Source: Maribacter litoralis (GTDB taxonomy: Bacteria; Bacteroidota; Bacteroidia; Flavobacteriales; Flavobacteriaceae). Taken from it: a stretch of DNA of 64,000 nucleotides. Below are positions 47,051 to 62,000 of the stretch, piece by piece. The DNA is taken from NCBI RefSeq assembly GCF_003075045.1, contig NZ_QCZD01000003.1:744001-808000 (forward strand), in the 5' to 3' direction. Position 1 is the first letter of the stretch, and each line of letters starts with the position of its first letter. The notes under the pieces were generated by a model that saw only the letters and a program-made list of their open reading frames with translations, made no database searches and had not been told where the DNA came from. The position numbers were made by a program, and so were the translations under genes.

Positions 47051-50000
47051 ATGGGAAAACATTACTCAAAATGTTTATTTTTCATTTTATTCTTAGCGTT
47101 GGGTTTACAAACCGCAGTTGCTCAGGTTAAAAATGATTTCGACGTTCGTTACGAAGCAGATATCAGAGGTGATCTCACTTTTATAGCAAATAGTATTGTA
47201 GCTCCTCAAATTGACCCTTATTGCGAGGGCAGAAGAAGAAATAGAATATGTTATCCTGGCCAAACCCCCAATGACCCATATAATTTGACAGGTTCTGGTT
47301 CAGATTACAATGACAATCTAGATATGCAGTATATTGATATCGACGGTGATAATTCTACATTTAGCTCGAGTAGTGCAAATTTAGAAATACCTGATGTCGA
47401 TTGTGCCTTAGTACGATATGCTGGTTTGTATTGGTCTGCAGTATATGTGAATTCCGATAGAAGTAATATTGACGATATTAAATTTAGAATTCCAGGTGAG
47501 GCATATCAAGATATTACTGCAGATGAAATAATATTTGATGGCGATGGTGATGCTGATTTTGGGTACTACAGTCCCTATGCTGCTTATAAAGATGTAACAG
47601 ATATCGTTTCCGGGATGACAAATCCGAACGGAGAGTATTTTGTTGCCAACGTAAGAGCAAGTACAGGCAGTAATATTTCTGGTGGTATTTCTGGTGGTTG
47701 GAAAATGGTTGTTGTTTATGAAAACCCAAACTTACCGGGTGATAAATTTATTACAACTTTTGATGGTTATGCAGGTGTTAAATCTGGAGAGAGCATTGAT
47801 ATTCCAGTAAACGGTTTTACAACACTTCCAGCACCTTTTCCTGTATATGCTAATATGGGTGTTGCAGCTTTAGAAGGGGACAATAGAATTGGTGGTGATG
47901 CTTTGCAAATTAATGCGAACGGATCGTTTACCACGTTATCGAATGGACAGAATCCGGCAGATAATTTCTTTAATTCTAGTATTACTCAGTTTGATGCTCA
48001 TTTTACAGCTAGAAACCCAAATAGTATAAATACTAACGGATGGGATGTTGACCTATTTGAAATTCCGAATGGAGGTGCTAGTAATACCGTAATTCCAAAT
48101 GGTTCTACAAGTGCTATTTTAAGAGCCAGTTCCTCACAAGATAAATATGATATTTTCTTTACTTCTTTTGATGTAGATATTATCGCGCCTAACATTGTAT
48201 TGGAGAAAAGAGTTCAAACTCCTGGTGGTGTAGATATTACAGGTCAAGGGGTGAACTTAGGCCAAACATTGGATTATGTACTGACATTTGAAAATATCGG
48301 TAATGACGATGGAATTAATTATACGATTAGAGATGTATTACCAGTTAACGTTTCTCCACCTGATGGACGAAGCTTTTTTAATGATACTGATTTTTCTTTT
48401 CCTGCACCAATATGTACTGGCTCACCTAGAACATGTTATGAAATTACGTATACCTATAATCCAGCGACTAGAGAAATAGTTTTTGATATTCCAGATGTTT
48501 ATGTAGAAGATGAAGATGGTGAATATTCTATTGTTTTTAGAGTTCAGGTCGCAGAAAATTGTTTTGATTTTATAGATGCTTGTTCTGATTTAATTGAGAA
48601 TTTGGCATATAGTTCTTACAGAGGTGAAAATAATTCTGCACAAGTAACCGATGACCCAAGTGTAACTGATTTTAATTCATGTGGATTTGTTGTTCCGGGA
48701 GCTACCAACTTCCTTTTAGATGATTTATCCGATTGTAATTTTCAAAGAACCATAGAACTTTGTGGTACAAGTACCATTCTAAATGCTGGTGATGGTTTTG
48801 ATTCGTATGTATGGTACAGAGACACCAATAGTAATGGTGAAATTGATGCTACCGATGTTGAAATTAACGATGGTGATCCAGATAATGACCCTAGTACGCA
48901 AGTAGTAACACTTGTTGGTCAATATATAGTTGATAAAATTGTTGCCGATCCATGTAAAGGATTTAAAGAAATTATCAATGTAGAGCCTTTTGGTTCTGGT
49001 AATTTACCAAACCCAGTTACCGAATATTTCAATGAAGTAAATGGTGATGCTGACCCTAGTAATGACATTCCTGGTGAAATCGTTTTCTGTTCAGACGATA
49101 GCGCTTATTTACCTAAAATTTTCTTGTGCGGTATTAATGACACGCAACCACTAGCTGTTAATATTGTTGATGCGCAAAGTGTTACTTGGGAGATTTTAAA
49201 TGAAGGTAGTTGTGGTGTTGATGTAGGTGAAGATTGTGCTAATAGAGCTCTCACTTGTTCTTGGACCGAAGTAGGTACCGGTAGTAATTATTTACTAAAT
49301 GCACCAGGTGAATATAGACTTTCTGTAATCTATCAAAATGGATGTACTAGCAGCTTCTATTTCAAAGGTTTTCAGAACAACTTAGATTTAGAATTTGACA
49401 ACAGAGATATTGTTTGTGATACCGATGGCAATATTACTATTACAAATCTTGGAAATGGGTATGGTTATCAATTGGTAGATAATGACACTAATAATGTTAT
49501 TGTTCCATTTAGTGCTAACAACGGTCCAAGTTTTGATTTTGCTTCTGGTGAGAACGGTTCTTATAGAGTTGAGGTTACTCAATTAGATACAGACGGTGAT
49601 CCAATTCAAGATGCATGTATTTTTTCTACTCCGGTTATAGGTATTAGAGAAAGAGCGGTAACATATGACGTAAGTGTAACTCCAGAGACGTGTTTCAACT
49701 TAGGTACTGTTACGCTACAGATTACAGATGCTGACCCACCTTATGCATTTGAACTTAGAAGAAATGATGGAGCCAATAGTGGCTTGGGAACTTTAATTGA
49801 TAGTCAAGATGGCCATGCAGATAATAATTTCACATTTAATGATGTAAGTGCAGGAGATTACATCGCTTATATTTCTACCGATGATGGTTGTTCTTACAGT
49901 GAAGAGGTAACCATTGTTGACGAAAATGACTTGGAGCTAACTGCTAGGGTTTCTCAACATATTACTTGTAGAGAAGGTAATATTCTAATGGATTCAAATG

Positions 50001-53000
50001 GAGGAAGAACACCCCATACATATGCTGTTTGGTCTTATATTGATGAGTCGGGCACTTCTATTATTTCATATCCCAATTATTCTGATATACCTGCAACAAA
50101 TTTTCAATCTAGTCAAATATTTGACATTTTAGATCCAGGAGACTATGTATTTGTGGTGTTAGATAGAAACGGTTGTTATAAGGAGTCCAATACCGTTAGT
50201 ATTGAATTTCAACCTGCCGCTGAATTTGCTGCAACTACCGTTAATGATGTTTCATGTTTTGGTGAGTCAACAGGGAGTATTCAATTTAATTTAATAGATG
50301 ATAATGGGTATCAATTGACTTTTTACCTCTATGATTCTAATGATGTTTTATTAGCAGAGAATTCCACTGGTGTTTTTCCAAACTTGGCTGATGATGACTA
50401 TACTATTGTAATTAACCAAAGAAAAGGTAGCGCATCTTGTGATTACGAAGAGGATTATTCAATATCAGCGCCTAGCTCCTTATTAAGTGGAACTTCTGCA
50501 TTAATTCAAGATTACACCTGTTTACAAGAGGGTATTATAGAAGCTCAAAATGTAACCGGTGGTACTGCACCTTATGAGTATAGTATAGACGGAATCAATT
50601 TTATTCCCGATACTACTATTAACGCTCATCGTTTTGAAAATTTAACCTATGGAACATATAATCTTGTAATTAGGGATGCCAATGGCTGTACTATTAGTAC
50701 TGATGAAATAGTAATAGATAGACCTAACCCACCAACGGATTTAACCATTGTAGAATCTCAAATTACATGTCCTACAGGAACATCTAACTTAACAGTAAAT
50801 GCAATTAATGGAACTTCACCTTACGTGTATTCCATTACTACACCTTCTGCCATTGGTCCAACAAGTACCTCAGGTAACGAAGCTGTTTTTGAAGGTTTAG
50901 CTCCTGACACTTATACCGTAAGAGTTACCGATGCCGATGGGTGTTTTTATGATGAAAATTATACGATAAATGCGATTAATCCAATATCGGCTAATGGAGA
51001 AACCACACAACCGATCAGTTGTTTCGGAGCTGCAGACGGCGTTATCCGATTTAATGTAAACTTCCAAGCAGGTCAAAACTTTACGTATACAATTACAGGT
51101 CCTGCAGGAGTTGAAAGAACCGGGGGTACTGAAGCTGTTATTGATAACATCAACAACTTAGCTGCCGGTATTTATACCATAGACATTGTAGATACAGATA
51201 CCAACTGTACTTATTCTGCTACACATGAATTAGAAGGTCCGGCTTCGGCATTGACTATTTCTAGTTTAACTGAAATACAACCTAGTTGTACATCACAGGG
51301 TAGTGTAAGTGTTCTTGCCGATGGCGGATGGGGTAGTTATGTTTATACATTGAACAATCCAGATACTTCTGTATTTGGTTCTAATTCCACAGGCTCTTTT
51401 ACAGGTTTAACCCAGTCTGGTACATATAACGGTACGGTAACAGATGCGAACAATTGTAGTATTCCTTTCACGTTCGATTTGGACGCTGCGGAACCACCTG
51501 TTCTAGTAATAACACCGAATCAAGATTGTTTTGATGATGCTGTATTATTGACCTTGACCGCTAGTGTATCATCTGGTGGAGATGGAACTTTTGAATATAG
51601 TTTAAATGGCGGTCCTTTTAGTACAACCAATGTATTTTCTGATCTTTCTTCAGGAACATATACGGTTGAGGTAAGAGATGGTAACAACTGTACAGATACA
51701 GAAAGTATTACTATAGACCCGGCATTAACGGTAACGGCAAGCGCAAGTAACATTACTGCCTGCAGCACCGATACCGATATAAATATTTCTGCAGCTGGCG
51801 GAGATGGTAATTATGTGTATGCGGTAGTAAATGATGGGGTAACCCCAAATGCGGGCGACTTTGACCCAAGTACCACTGTGACAGTTACTGGTTCAGGAGT
51901 ATATGATGTATATGTAAGAGATAACAGTGGTAATGCTGATTTCTGTGAATCTTCATATGAGATTACAATAGACCAAGATGATGCATTAGCATTATCTATT
52001 TCCAATACAGATATACTTTGTAGTGGAGAAAATCAATCTACTTTAACTATAGTTGCTTCTGGTGGCGAGGGACCTTATACGTATAGTATTAATAATGGGG
52101 CAAATTATCAAACCCCAAATACTTTTAATAACCTTGGTGCAGGCACATATAATATTCGAGTAAGGGATGTAAATAATTGTGAGGTAGATGAAGCATATAC
52201 CATTTCAGAGCCTTTTACACTTTCTGCATCTGCTGCGGTTACACAATTAATCGAATGTAACCCTACTGACGGGGCCGAGGTTAGAATTACAAATGCACAA
52301 GGTGGTACTATGCCGTATACTTATAGCTTTGATGGAGGTAGTACATATGATACCAGTGCAATAGGATATTTATTAGCGGGTTCACACACAGTGTACATAC
52401 AGGATGCAAATAACTGTACGTTTCCAATGGATATTACAATTGAGCAAGCGCCAACCCCGCCTAATGTTGAACTTACTCCAGAAGTAGATTATTCTTGCGA
52501 CGGTACAGGTATTGTAACTATAACTCCAGACAATCCTAACTTAGAATATACGTACTATCTTAATGGTTCGGTTAATACGCCTGGAGATTCAAATGTATTT
52601 ACAGATGTTCCTGTGGGTACCCATACGATTGATGTTGATTATATTAGTAACACTCCACCGGCAAGAAGTGAATTATTAAGAGAAGATTTTGGTGTTGGAC
52701 CAAATGTTTCTATTTCGCAGATCGATCCGTTATTTTGTTATGAACCACAAGATGGAACACCTAGTTCATGTCCTTCTTTTGGTACAGACACACATATTCA
52801 AGATGGTGAATATTCCGTAACAAATACAATTGTAAATCCATATAACTGGTTAGTACCAAATGAACAGTCAGGTGTTGCAAACGGAAGATATTTGGCAATT
52901 AATATTGGAGGTGTAGCAGGAGCAAATGGAATTGTCTATGCTAAAAGAGGTGTTGAAGTTATACCTAATAGAGACATTACCATTTCCTTAGATATTTTCA

Positions 53001-56000
53001 ATTTAAAATATGTTGGCTCAACTGGTGCAGATGCAAATTTGGATATTCAATTGGTAGATTCTTCGGGGAATGTGATTACTAATTTGGTAACTGGAGAAGT
53101 ACCTAAAAGTACAGACCCGGATATTTGGGAAAATTATATTCTAACCTTAAATCCTGGTGCAGAAACAAATTTGGATATTGTAATAAGAACAATAGGCACC
53201 GCAACTCAAGGTAACGATGTAGTTATTGATAATATACTTGCCTTCCAAACCCCTGAGCAATGCTCTCAAACAGTATCTATTGACGTTACTATTGAAGATG
53301 GTTATGCTTTTGAAGCGAACCTACTTTCTTCCGAAGATTTGGATTGTAACGGTGATAACTCTGGTTCGATAACTTTTGAAGTAGATAACTATGGGGCAAG
53401 CGGATTTGAATATAGTTTAGATAATTTTGCCAGCACATTGGGTAGTACTACGGTATCACCTCAAACAATTTCAGGACTTTCAGCAGGCACTTATAGAGTA
53501 TATGTTAGGGATGCAGCGAGTTCTTTACCTGGTTGTACTACATTTTTTGACCATACTATTAATGAACCAACATTAGTAGTTGCAGATGCAGATCTTACAC
53601 AAGATTATACGTGCAACAATGGTGGTGCAGAAATTACAGCAAGTGCAACAGGTGGTACGCCAGGGTATGAGTATCAATTAGAAGATACTTCTGGCGGTAT
53701 TTTAACCGCATACCAAACGAATACAGTTTTTAGTGGCTTATCGGCAGGAACTTATAATGTTCGTACTAGAGATGCCAATGGATGTTCGGATTTAATTGAT
53801 ACCCCTATTGTAGTTACGGCTCCAGAAACTCCGGCTTTCACTTTACAGGAAACTATTTGTTATAGTGGTAGTAATGATGCTACTATTGTCGTAAATGTTA
53901 CAGCTGGTAATGGAGACTATCAGTTTAGAATTAATGGAGGATCTTATGTAACCCCAGCTCCAATAGATGCTACAACGTATACTTTTACAGGTCTTTCAAA
54001 TGGTACTTATACCATAGAAGTAACAGATGCTTTTGGTTGTGATGCTCCGGCTCAAACGGTAACCATCGAACAACAAGTTACGGTTAGCGCAAGTGCCAGT
54101 ACAATTACAGCATGTGGCACCGATAGTGAAATTAATATTACCGCTGCAGGTGGTGATGGTAATTACGTTTATGCAGTGGTTACAGATGGAACAACACCAA
54201 ATGCGGGCGATTATTCGGCTACGAATACGGTTACTGTTACGGGTGCTGGAGATTACGATGTTTATGTTTTGGATAACAATGGAGGAGCAGATGCGTGTCC
54301 TGCAATGTATGATATAAATATTGCTCAAGATGCTCCTGTAGCAGCAATACCAACAGTTGTAGATGTTACTTGTTTTGGTGGTAATAATGGTAGTATTTCT
54401 TTAGCTGCTAGTGGTGGTGAGGCTCCTTATACGTATAGTATTGATGGTGGTGCAAACTTCGGGTCTGTAAGTTTATTCAATAATCTTACTGCAGGTACTT
54501 ATGATGTAAGAGTAAGAGATGTTAACGATTGTGAGCTTATCTTATCTGTTTCTGTTGATGAATTACCTGAAATAGTGGCAGAAAGCGAACAAACAGAAGA
54601 TTATACCTGTAATCAATTAGCAGAGATCACTGTTGGCGGTGTAACACCTACAACTGGCGGTTCTGGTTCATATCAATACAGTTTAAACGGTGGTACTTGG
54701 ACTATGGCTACTACTGGAGGAACGGTTTTCACAGGATTGACCGACGGTACGTATACAGTTCAGGTTAGGGATGCTAACAATACAGGTTGTGTTGTTGACC
54801 TGCCAAATATCGTAATAGCACCTTTACCAACAGAACCATCTTTAAGCAGTAATATTGATTACAGTTGTGATGGAACAGGAATAATTACAATACTCCCAAA
54901 TGATGCATCGTATGCATACAGCATTGATGGTAATACGCCTCAAATTGGTAACAATGTATTTAATAACGTAGCAGTTGGTCAACATACTGTTACTGTAAAC
55001 TATGGTAGTGATTGTACAACGGATATTATTGTAGATGTTCAAGATGGCAATGCTTTTGAAGCCGCAATTTTATCTCATGAAGATTTAGATTGTAATGCCG
55101 ATAATTCTGGCACCATAACTTTTGAAGTCGAGAATTTTGGAGCAGGTGGTTATGAGTATAGCTATGATAGTGCTTTTACAACTATTGAAGGTAGCGATAC
55201 GCTAGCAACACATCAAATAACAGGTTTGGCTGCAGGTAGTTATACTATTTACATAAGGGATGTTGACAACCCAATTGCTGGTTGTACTGAAATGCTAACT
55301 CAAATTATTGATGAGCCTGCAGTTTTAATGGTTTCTAATACGCCAACACAGCCCACATGTATTGATGATGGTGCTGTTGATATTACGGTAACAGGTGGAA
55401 CTTCGGCATATTCTTATGTAATAGAACTTCCAGATGGCTCCAATACGGCTTCACAAAGCACGGGGGTATTTACAGGTTTGGATCAATTAGGTTTACATAC
55501 AATTACGGTTACCGATGCTAATGGTTGTACCGAAACAGATACATTTACATTAGTAGCCCCTGCTACTCCGGTTGCAAGTATTTTACCTAGTTCAGATGTA
55601 TGTTTTAATTCTTCCGTATCAGGATCGGCCACAATTGAGGTCGGCGCTACTAGCGGTGTTGCTCCTTATACGTATAGAATGGGTACGGGTACATTTACAA
55701 CATCAAACACCTTTACAAATCTAACTCCTGGTAATTATACTTTTGAAATTAGAGATGCCAATGGTTGTACAGATACAGTAACTTTTGATGTTGAACCTCA
55801 ATTAACGGCAACGCTTACATTAGATAAAGATTTAGACTGTACAGTATCACCAGATGCAGTCATGAATTTAGTGACTAATGGTGGTTATGCTCCTTATACG
55901 TATGAGTTAGATGTAAATAGCGGTGGTTATACCGCTTTTACCGGAACATTTCCATATGCCACTTCTACAGCGGGTACGTACAGGTTTAGAGTAACTGATA

Positions 56001-59000
56001 ACCAAGGTTGTACTGCCGTTTCTAACATAGTTACGGTTACACCAACAGTAAACCCTGTTGCTGGCGAAACTGTTACGAACCCTACTTGTTTTGGTGATTC
56101 TAATGGTATCGTTGAAATTAACGTTGATCCTAATTTTGGGTCATCACCGTATGAAATTAATTTTAATGGTAGTGCTTTTACAAGTCAAAGAGTGTATACC
56201 GGTTTAGTCGCTGGCACATATAATTATATTGTAAGGGATTCTAAAGAATGTATTTATAATGGCAGCGCAACTGTTGTTGACCCTGTATTGTTTGATGCCA
56301 ATGTTGTAGCTACTGATGTTAGTTGTGGTGCAACTGGTGATATACCAGGTAGTATTGAAATTACGATTACAAGTGGTGGGGTGCCTAATTTTACGTATAC
56401 CCTATATGATAATCTTAATAATGTTGTTCCTACGACAGGGCCAAACCCCGTTGTAAACACGACAGCAACTACGGTAACTTTTGACGGTTTAGCTTTCGGA
56501 GACTACTATGTTCGTGTATTGGATGCCAATGGTTGTGAGTATTACGAGAATCCGGTTAGGGTTTTGTCTAGTCCATATTTATCGGTTGATCCGGTTTTAA
56601 TGCCAGTTAGTTGTATAGCTGGTGGTACCGCTGAACTTACCGCAAGTGGAGGTTCAGGAAACTACGATTTTACTATTTATGGTACAGGAACCGCACCAGA
56701 TGCTGAGGCGGCGGGTGCTACGGCTGATGAGGAAGTTGCCACGTACAACGGACTAAACCCTGGTGCTAGTTATGTTTTTCAAGTGATCGACACGACAACA
56801 GGATGTTCTAGTTTTGTTGAAGTTGATATTCCTAATGTATCTGCTATTGATGTAGTTGCAGATCCAACGGTAACAGATGTTTCTTGTTATGGAGATACAG
56901 ATGGGTCTATTTCTTTCCAGTTTGAAGAATATGATCCTAATGTAACAATTATAAATTATGAAATAAGAGAAAGCATTAGCAACATACCATTGGGTGGTCC
57001 ATATTCTGGTAGTGTTACAGGTCCAATAGGTCCTGGTCCAACTCCTTTGGAAACAGTATCAAATATTCCTCCGGGAGATTATGTATTATTTTTCCAAGAA
57101 GCAACTACACCAGAATGTACAAATACATATGAATTTAGAATATTAGAACCTAATCCGGTTACGTTGACTTTGGCGGATCAAAATAACGGTTACTGCTCTG
57201 AAGATGCTAATGTAACCGTAATTGCAGGCGGTGGAAATGGTTCTTATACGTATGCCTACGTTGAAAATGGTGTTCCTCCTGTTGCTGGTGACTATGTTAC
57301 TAGTAACTATGCGGAATTAGACCCTTCGGTTAATACTGAATGGGATATTTATGTGATGGACGGTAACGGTTGTTCTACGGCGCTACCATTAGATGTTACT
57401 ATTGCAGACGATCCAACTCCAGCTATTTCTGGTTTGGTTATTAACCAATGTACTGCAGATGAGGGTGACTTTATTATAGAAATTACGTTAGACGGAGAAG
57501 GGTCTCAACCATATACACTTAGTTTAAACAGCGGTTCATACCAGTCTTCTACTTTAACTACTGCAGGGACTACACATCAGTTTACCGACTTAAGTTCTGG
57601 TAATTACACTGTTCAAGTACGTGATTTTAATGGATGTGGAAATATAGAAAACATTGAAATCTTTGCACCAACATCTATCATTGCCGAGGTTACAACCCAA
57701 CCTTCATGTACAGAGGGAGATGGTGAGATTATAATTACAGCCTATGGTGGTTCTACTTTCTATGAATATGAATTATTCGATAATGGAGGAGTTAGCGTAG
57801 CTGGCGGACCTCAACCATCACCAATTTTTACAGGATTGGATTCAGGTACTTATACCGCCCATGTATATGATACAGTTCTAGGAGGTTGTACCGCTCAAAC
57901 AGATGTTGAATTGGAATTGGCAACCCCTGTTTTATTTACAACGGATATTACCGATGTAACCTGTTTTGGAGATACTGATGGGTCTATAGTTGTAGAACTT
58001 GATGCTTCAATGGATAATCCTCCATATGTGTATCAATTATTTATAGAGACGGCTCCCTCGGTATTGACACCGGTTGGCGTACCACAAACATCTACTATAT
58101 TTAACAATTTAGGCGCAAACGATGATTATGTTGTTAGGGCTACTTCTGCTCGTGGTTGTGAATTAGAAGTTGACAGTCCAGTAGGTACCCCGTTACAAAT
58201 TACGAACGTAAATGCAGATGTTGTTGAGTTTGGTTGTACCGTAGGTAATAATGATAATAATGCTACAATAACCGTTGATACGGCAGCAATTACTGGAGGT
58301 AGTAATACCTATGTAACATATGAATTTATTGATAGCAGCTCTGCCGTAGTACAATCTGGTTCATCGAATGTCTTAATGGTTACAGATAGAACGGGCGAGA
58401 CATACACTATTAATGTGTATGATGACAACGGTTGTTCGGGCAGTACAACAGCTACTGTGCTTCCGTATGACGAATTAACAGGAGCAACGGCAGCAGTGAC
58501 CAATACGGTTACTTGTGCACCGGGTGGTGATGGTGAAATTACCGTAACGGCAACATCTACAGCTAGTGATAGTTCTAAATTCGAGTATAGCATTGATAAT
58601 GGTGTAACTTACCTTTCTACCAATGTTTTTGGCGGATTGTCTGCTGGAAACCATAACTTCTTGATAAGACATACCGATACGGGTTGTATCGTAACTGCTT
58701 CGGCTAGAATTGAAGAGCCAAACACGTTTACGATCGATGTTGTAAAAACAAGTGATGTTATTTGCTTTGGAACAGATACCGGTGAAGTAACTTTTGAATT
58801 GATAGATGCTACGTATAACACAGGTTTCGATTGGGAAATTTTCCGTACCGATCATACTTCTGTTCTTAGTGGTTCTGAAGCTGCGAACGGTCCTACACCA
58901 ATAATTAATTTAGGTGTTGGTGAATACTATGTTTCTATTTCACAAACCAACAATCCATTCTGTACCAATGTTGAATTTTTCAATATTGCAGGTCCTGATG

Positions 59001-62000
59001 CTGATATATCAGGAAATACTGTGGTAACTGACATAACATGTGTTCCTGGAAATGATGGTACCATAACCATTACCGATGTTGTTGGTGGATGGGGCGGTTA
59101 TACTTACTTTGTTGACACTGTAGCTCCAACATTACCTACTGATTTCGTAGCAGATGCTTCTTTCACAGGATTGGTTGCGGGTACATACCAAGCTTGGGTG
59201 CGTGACGCAGAAGGTTGTGAGCAATTAATACAAGATAACATTGTTCTTGATGTTCCTGATCCAATTGCGGCGACATTACAAGTGAACATTGAGAATTGTA
59301 CAAACTTACAGGGAGAAATAGAAGTTAGTGTGCCAACTGGCGGACAAGGAAGTAACTATACCTACCAATTGGTAATGGATAGGTCTAATTTCCGAGCTCC
59401 GCAGAACACTAGAGTTTTCTCAGGATTAGGAGCTGGTGAATATGAAGTAATTGTATCGGATCAATGGGGATGTTCATTTACAACTGCTCCAGTAGAATTA
59501 TACGAACAGTTAAGTGCAACTACTACGGTAGACAAGGCTATTGATTGTACGGGTACACCAGGTGGTACTATCACTATCAATGTAACCGGTGGTTCTACAA
59601 ACCTAGAGTTTATAATGACACCTCCAACAGGAGCTGCGGTTACGCAAACCAATAATGCAACATTTACTGACTTAACCGATGACGGAACATATAGTTTCTT
59701 AATAAGAGATTTAGATACTACAAATCCTGTTTGTGAAATTACGGTAACGCAGGAATTGGCTCCTGCTATTCAGCCGGTATTTACAGATTCGCATATAGAT
59801 ATTACTTGTTTTGGAGCTAACGATGGGTCAATTACTTTGACACAAGTTGAAAATGGAGTAAATCCGTTAACTTTTACGATATCTCCAGTAGCAGGAACGT
59901 TCAATGCAAGTAATAATACATTTGAAGGCTTACCTCCAAATACATACGTTGTAACGGCAACAGGAACTAACGGTTGTAGTACTGCATCGGGTAACATTGT
60001 AATAGATGAACCTGCAGTAATATCGAACATAGATACTACAGTTGTAGAATTTGGTTGTACTGCTGGTAATAACCCTAACAATGCTACAATAACAGTTGAC
60101 GAGACTGCCATAACCGGTGGTAGCGGTAACTATGTAATCTATGAATTTGTGGATAGCAGTTCGGCTGTGGTACAATCTGGTGCATCAAATGTATTGGTGG
60201 TTACAAATAGAGCAGGTGATACCTATACTATCAATGTTTATGATGACAAGGGTTGTTCTGGTAGCACAACAGCTACTGTTCTTCCTTTTGATGAAATTAC
60301 CGATATAGACGCTTCGGTTTCAAATACGGTTACATGTGCTCCAGGTAGCGATGGCGAAATTACGGTAGTGGTAACATCTACCTTAAGCGACCCAACTAGG
60401 TTCCAATATAGTATTGATAATGGTACCAACTACCAAGCTTCTAACGTGTTCGGTAGTTTGTCTGCAGGATCGTATACGATATTGGCAAGACATATAGATA
60501 CAGGTTGTGTGGTTTCTGTTGCAGAAACTATAGAAGAACCAAATACATTTACCATCGATGTAGTTAAAACAAGTGATGTTATATGTTATGCTACGGCAAC
60601 TGGTGCAGTAAACTTTGAGTTAGTCGATGCAACCTACCCTGGCGGATTTACTTGGACTATTTATGACACTGAGGGAACATTAGCAGATACTAGTGATGAT
60701 ACGGTTGTTGTTTCTGGTTCAGAAGCAACAACAAATGGACCTACAGCAGATATTGACTTATTTGCAGGTAGTTACTATGTTTCTATTACACAAGACAACA
60801 ACCCTTTCTGTACAAATACAGAAGCGTTCACTATTAACGGTCCTACAGCTGATATTAGCGGATCTACGGTAGTGACAGATATTACTTGTGTGCCTGGAAA
60901 TGATGGTACTATAACCATTACTGATGTAGTTGGTGGTTGGGGTGGCTATACATATTTTGTAGGCACGAGTGTTCCTGCAACAACAGATTTTGTAGCTGAT
61001 GCTTCGTTTACAGGTTTAGTTGCTGGTACTTACCAGGCGTGGGCACGAGATTCTGAAGGTTGTGAGCGATTAATTCAAGATAATATTGTTCTTGATGTTC
61101 CAGACCCTATTGCGGCAACTTTACAAGTTAACCAAGAAAATTGTACAAATTTACAGGGTGAGATTGAAGTGAGCCTTCCAACTGGCGGACAAGGAAGTAA
61201 CTATACCTATCAATTAAGATTAAACGGTTCCGATTTCCGTGCTCCTCAGAACACAAGAGTATTCTCAGGACTTGGAGCGGGTACTTATGACGTGTTTATT
61301 ACAGATCAATGGGGTTGTACATTCACTACTCCGGCTGAAATACTTTATGAACAAATGGACGTTTCTACCACAGTAGATAAGTCTATTGATTGTACGGTGA
61401 CTCCGGGTGGAGAAATAACGGTTAATGTAACTGGTGGCTCTACAAACCTTGAGTTTGAAATGACAACTCCGTTAGGTAGCGTTGTAACTCAAACAACAGG
61501 TGTATTTACAAACTTAACTGAGGCAGGAACATATTCCTTCGTAGTTAGTGATTTAGATACTACGAATCCAGTTTGTGAAAGAACGGTAACGCAAGTTCTA
61601 GATGCGCCAGTAGCACCAGTATTATTAGATGCAACTATCGTAAACGTAAGTTGTTTTGGAGATTCGAATGGTAGTATTAGAGCCAATATTGACCCAAGTA
61701 CAGACGATAATCCTATATATCAATATGAACTATACGATATTGCTGACTTGGTAACACCAATCGTACCTGCTCAAAACGATCCTTTGTTTACAGGTTTAGC
61801 GGCAGGTGAGTATCAAGTAAGAGTAATATCTAGTAGAGGTTGTGATGCTGTTAAAAATGAGACAATCACTGAACCTACACAATTAACAGTATCTGCTACG
61901 GCAACGGAATTTAATTGTGCGGCTGATAACAGTGTAAATACTGCAACTATAACAGCAACAGCTGGTATAGGTACAGGAACCGCACCATATTTATACAGTA

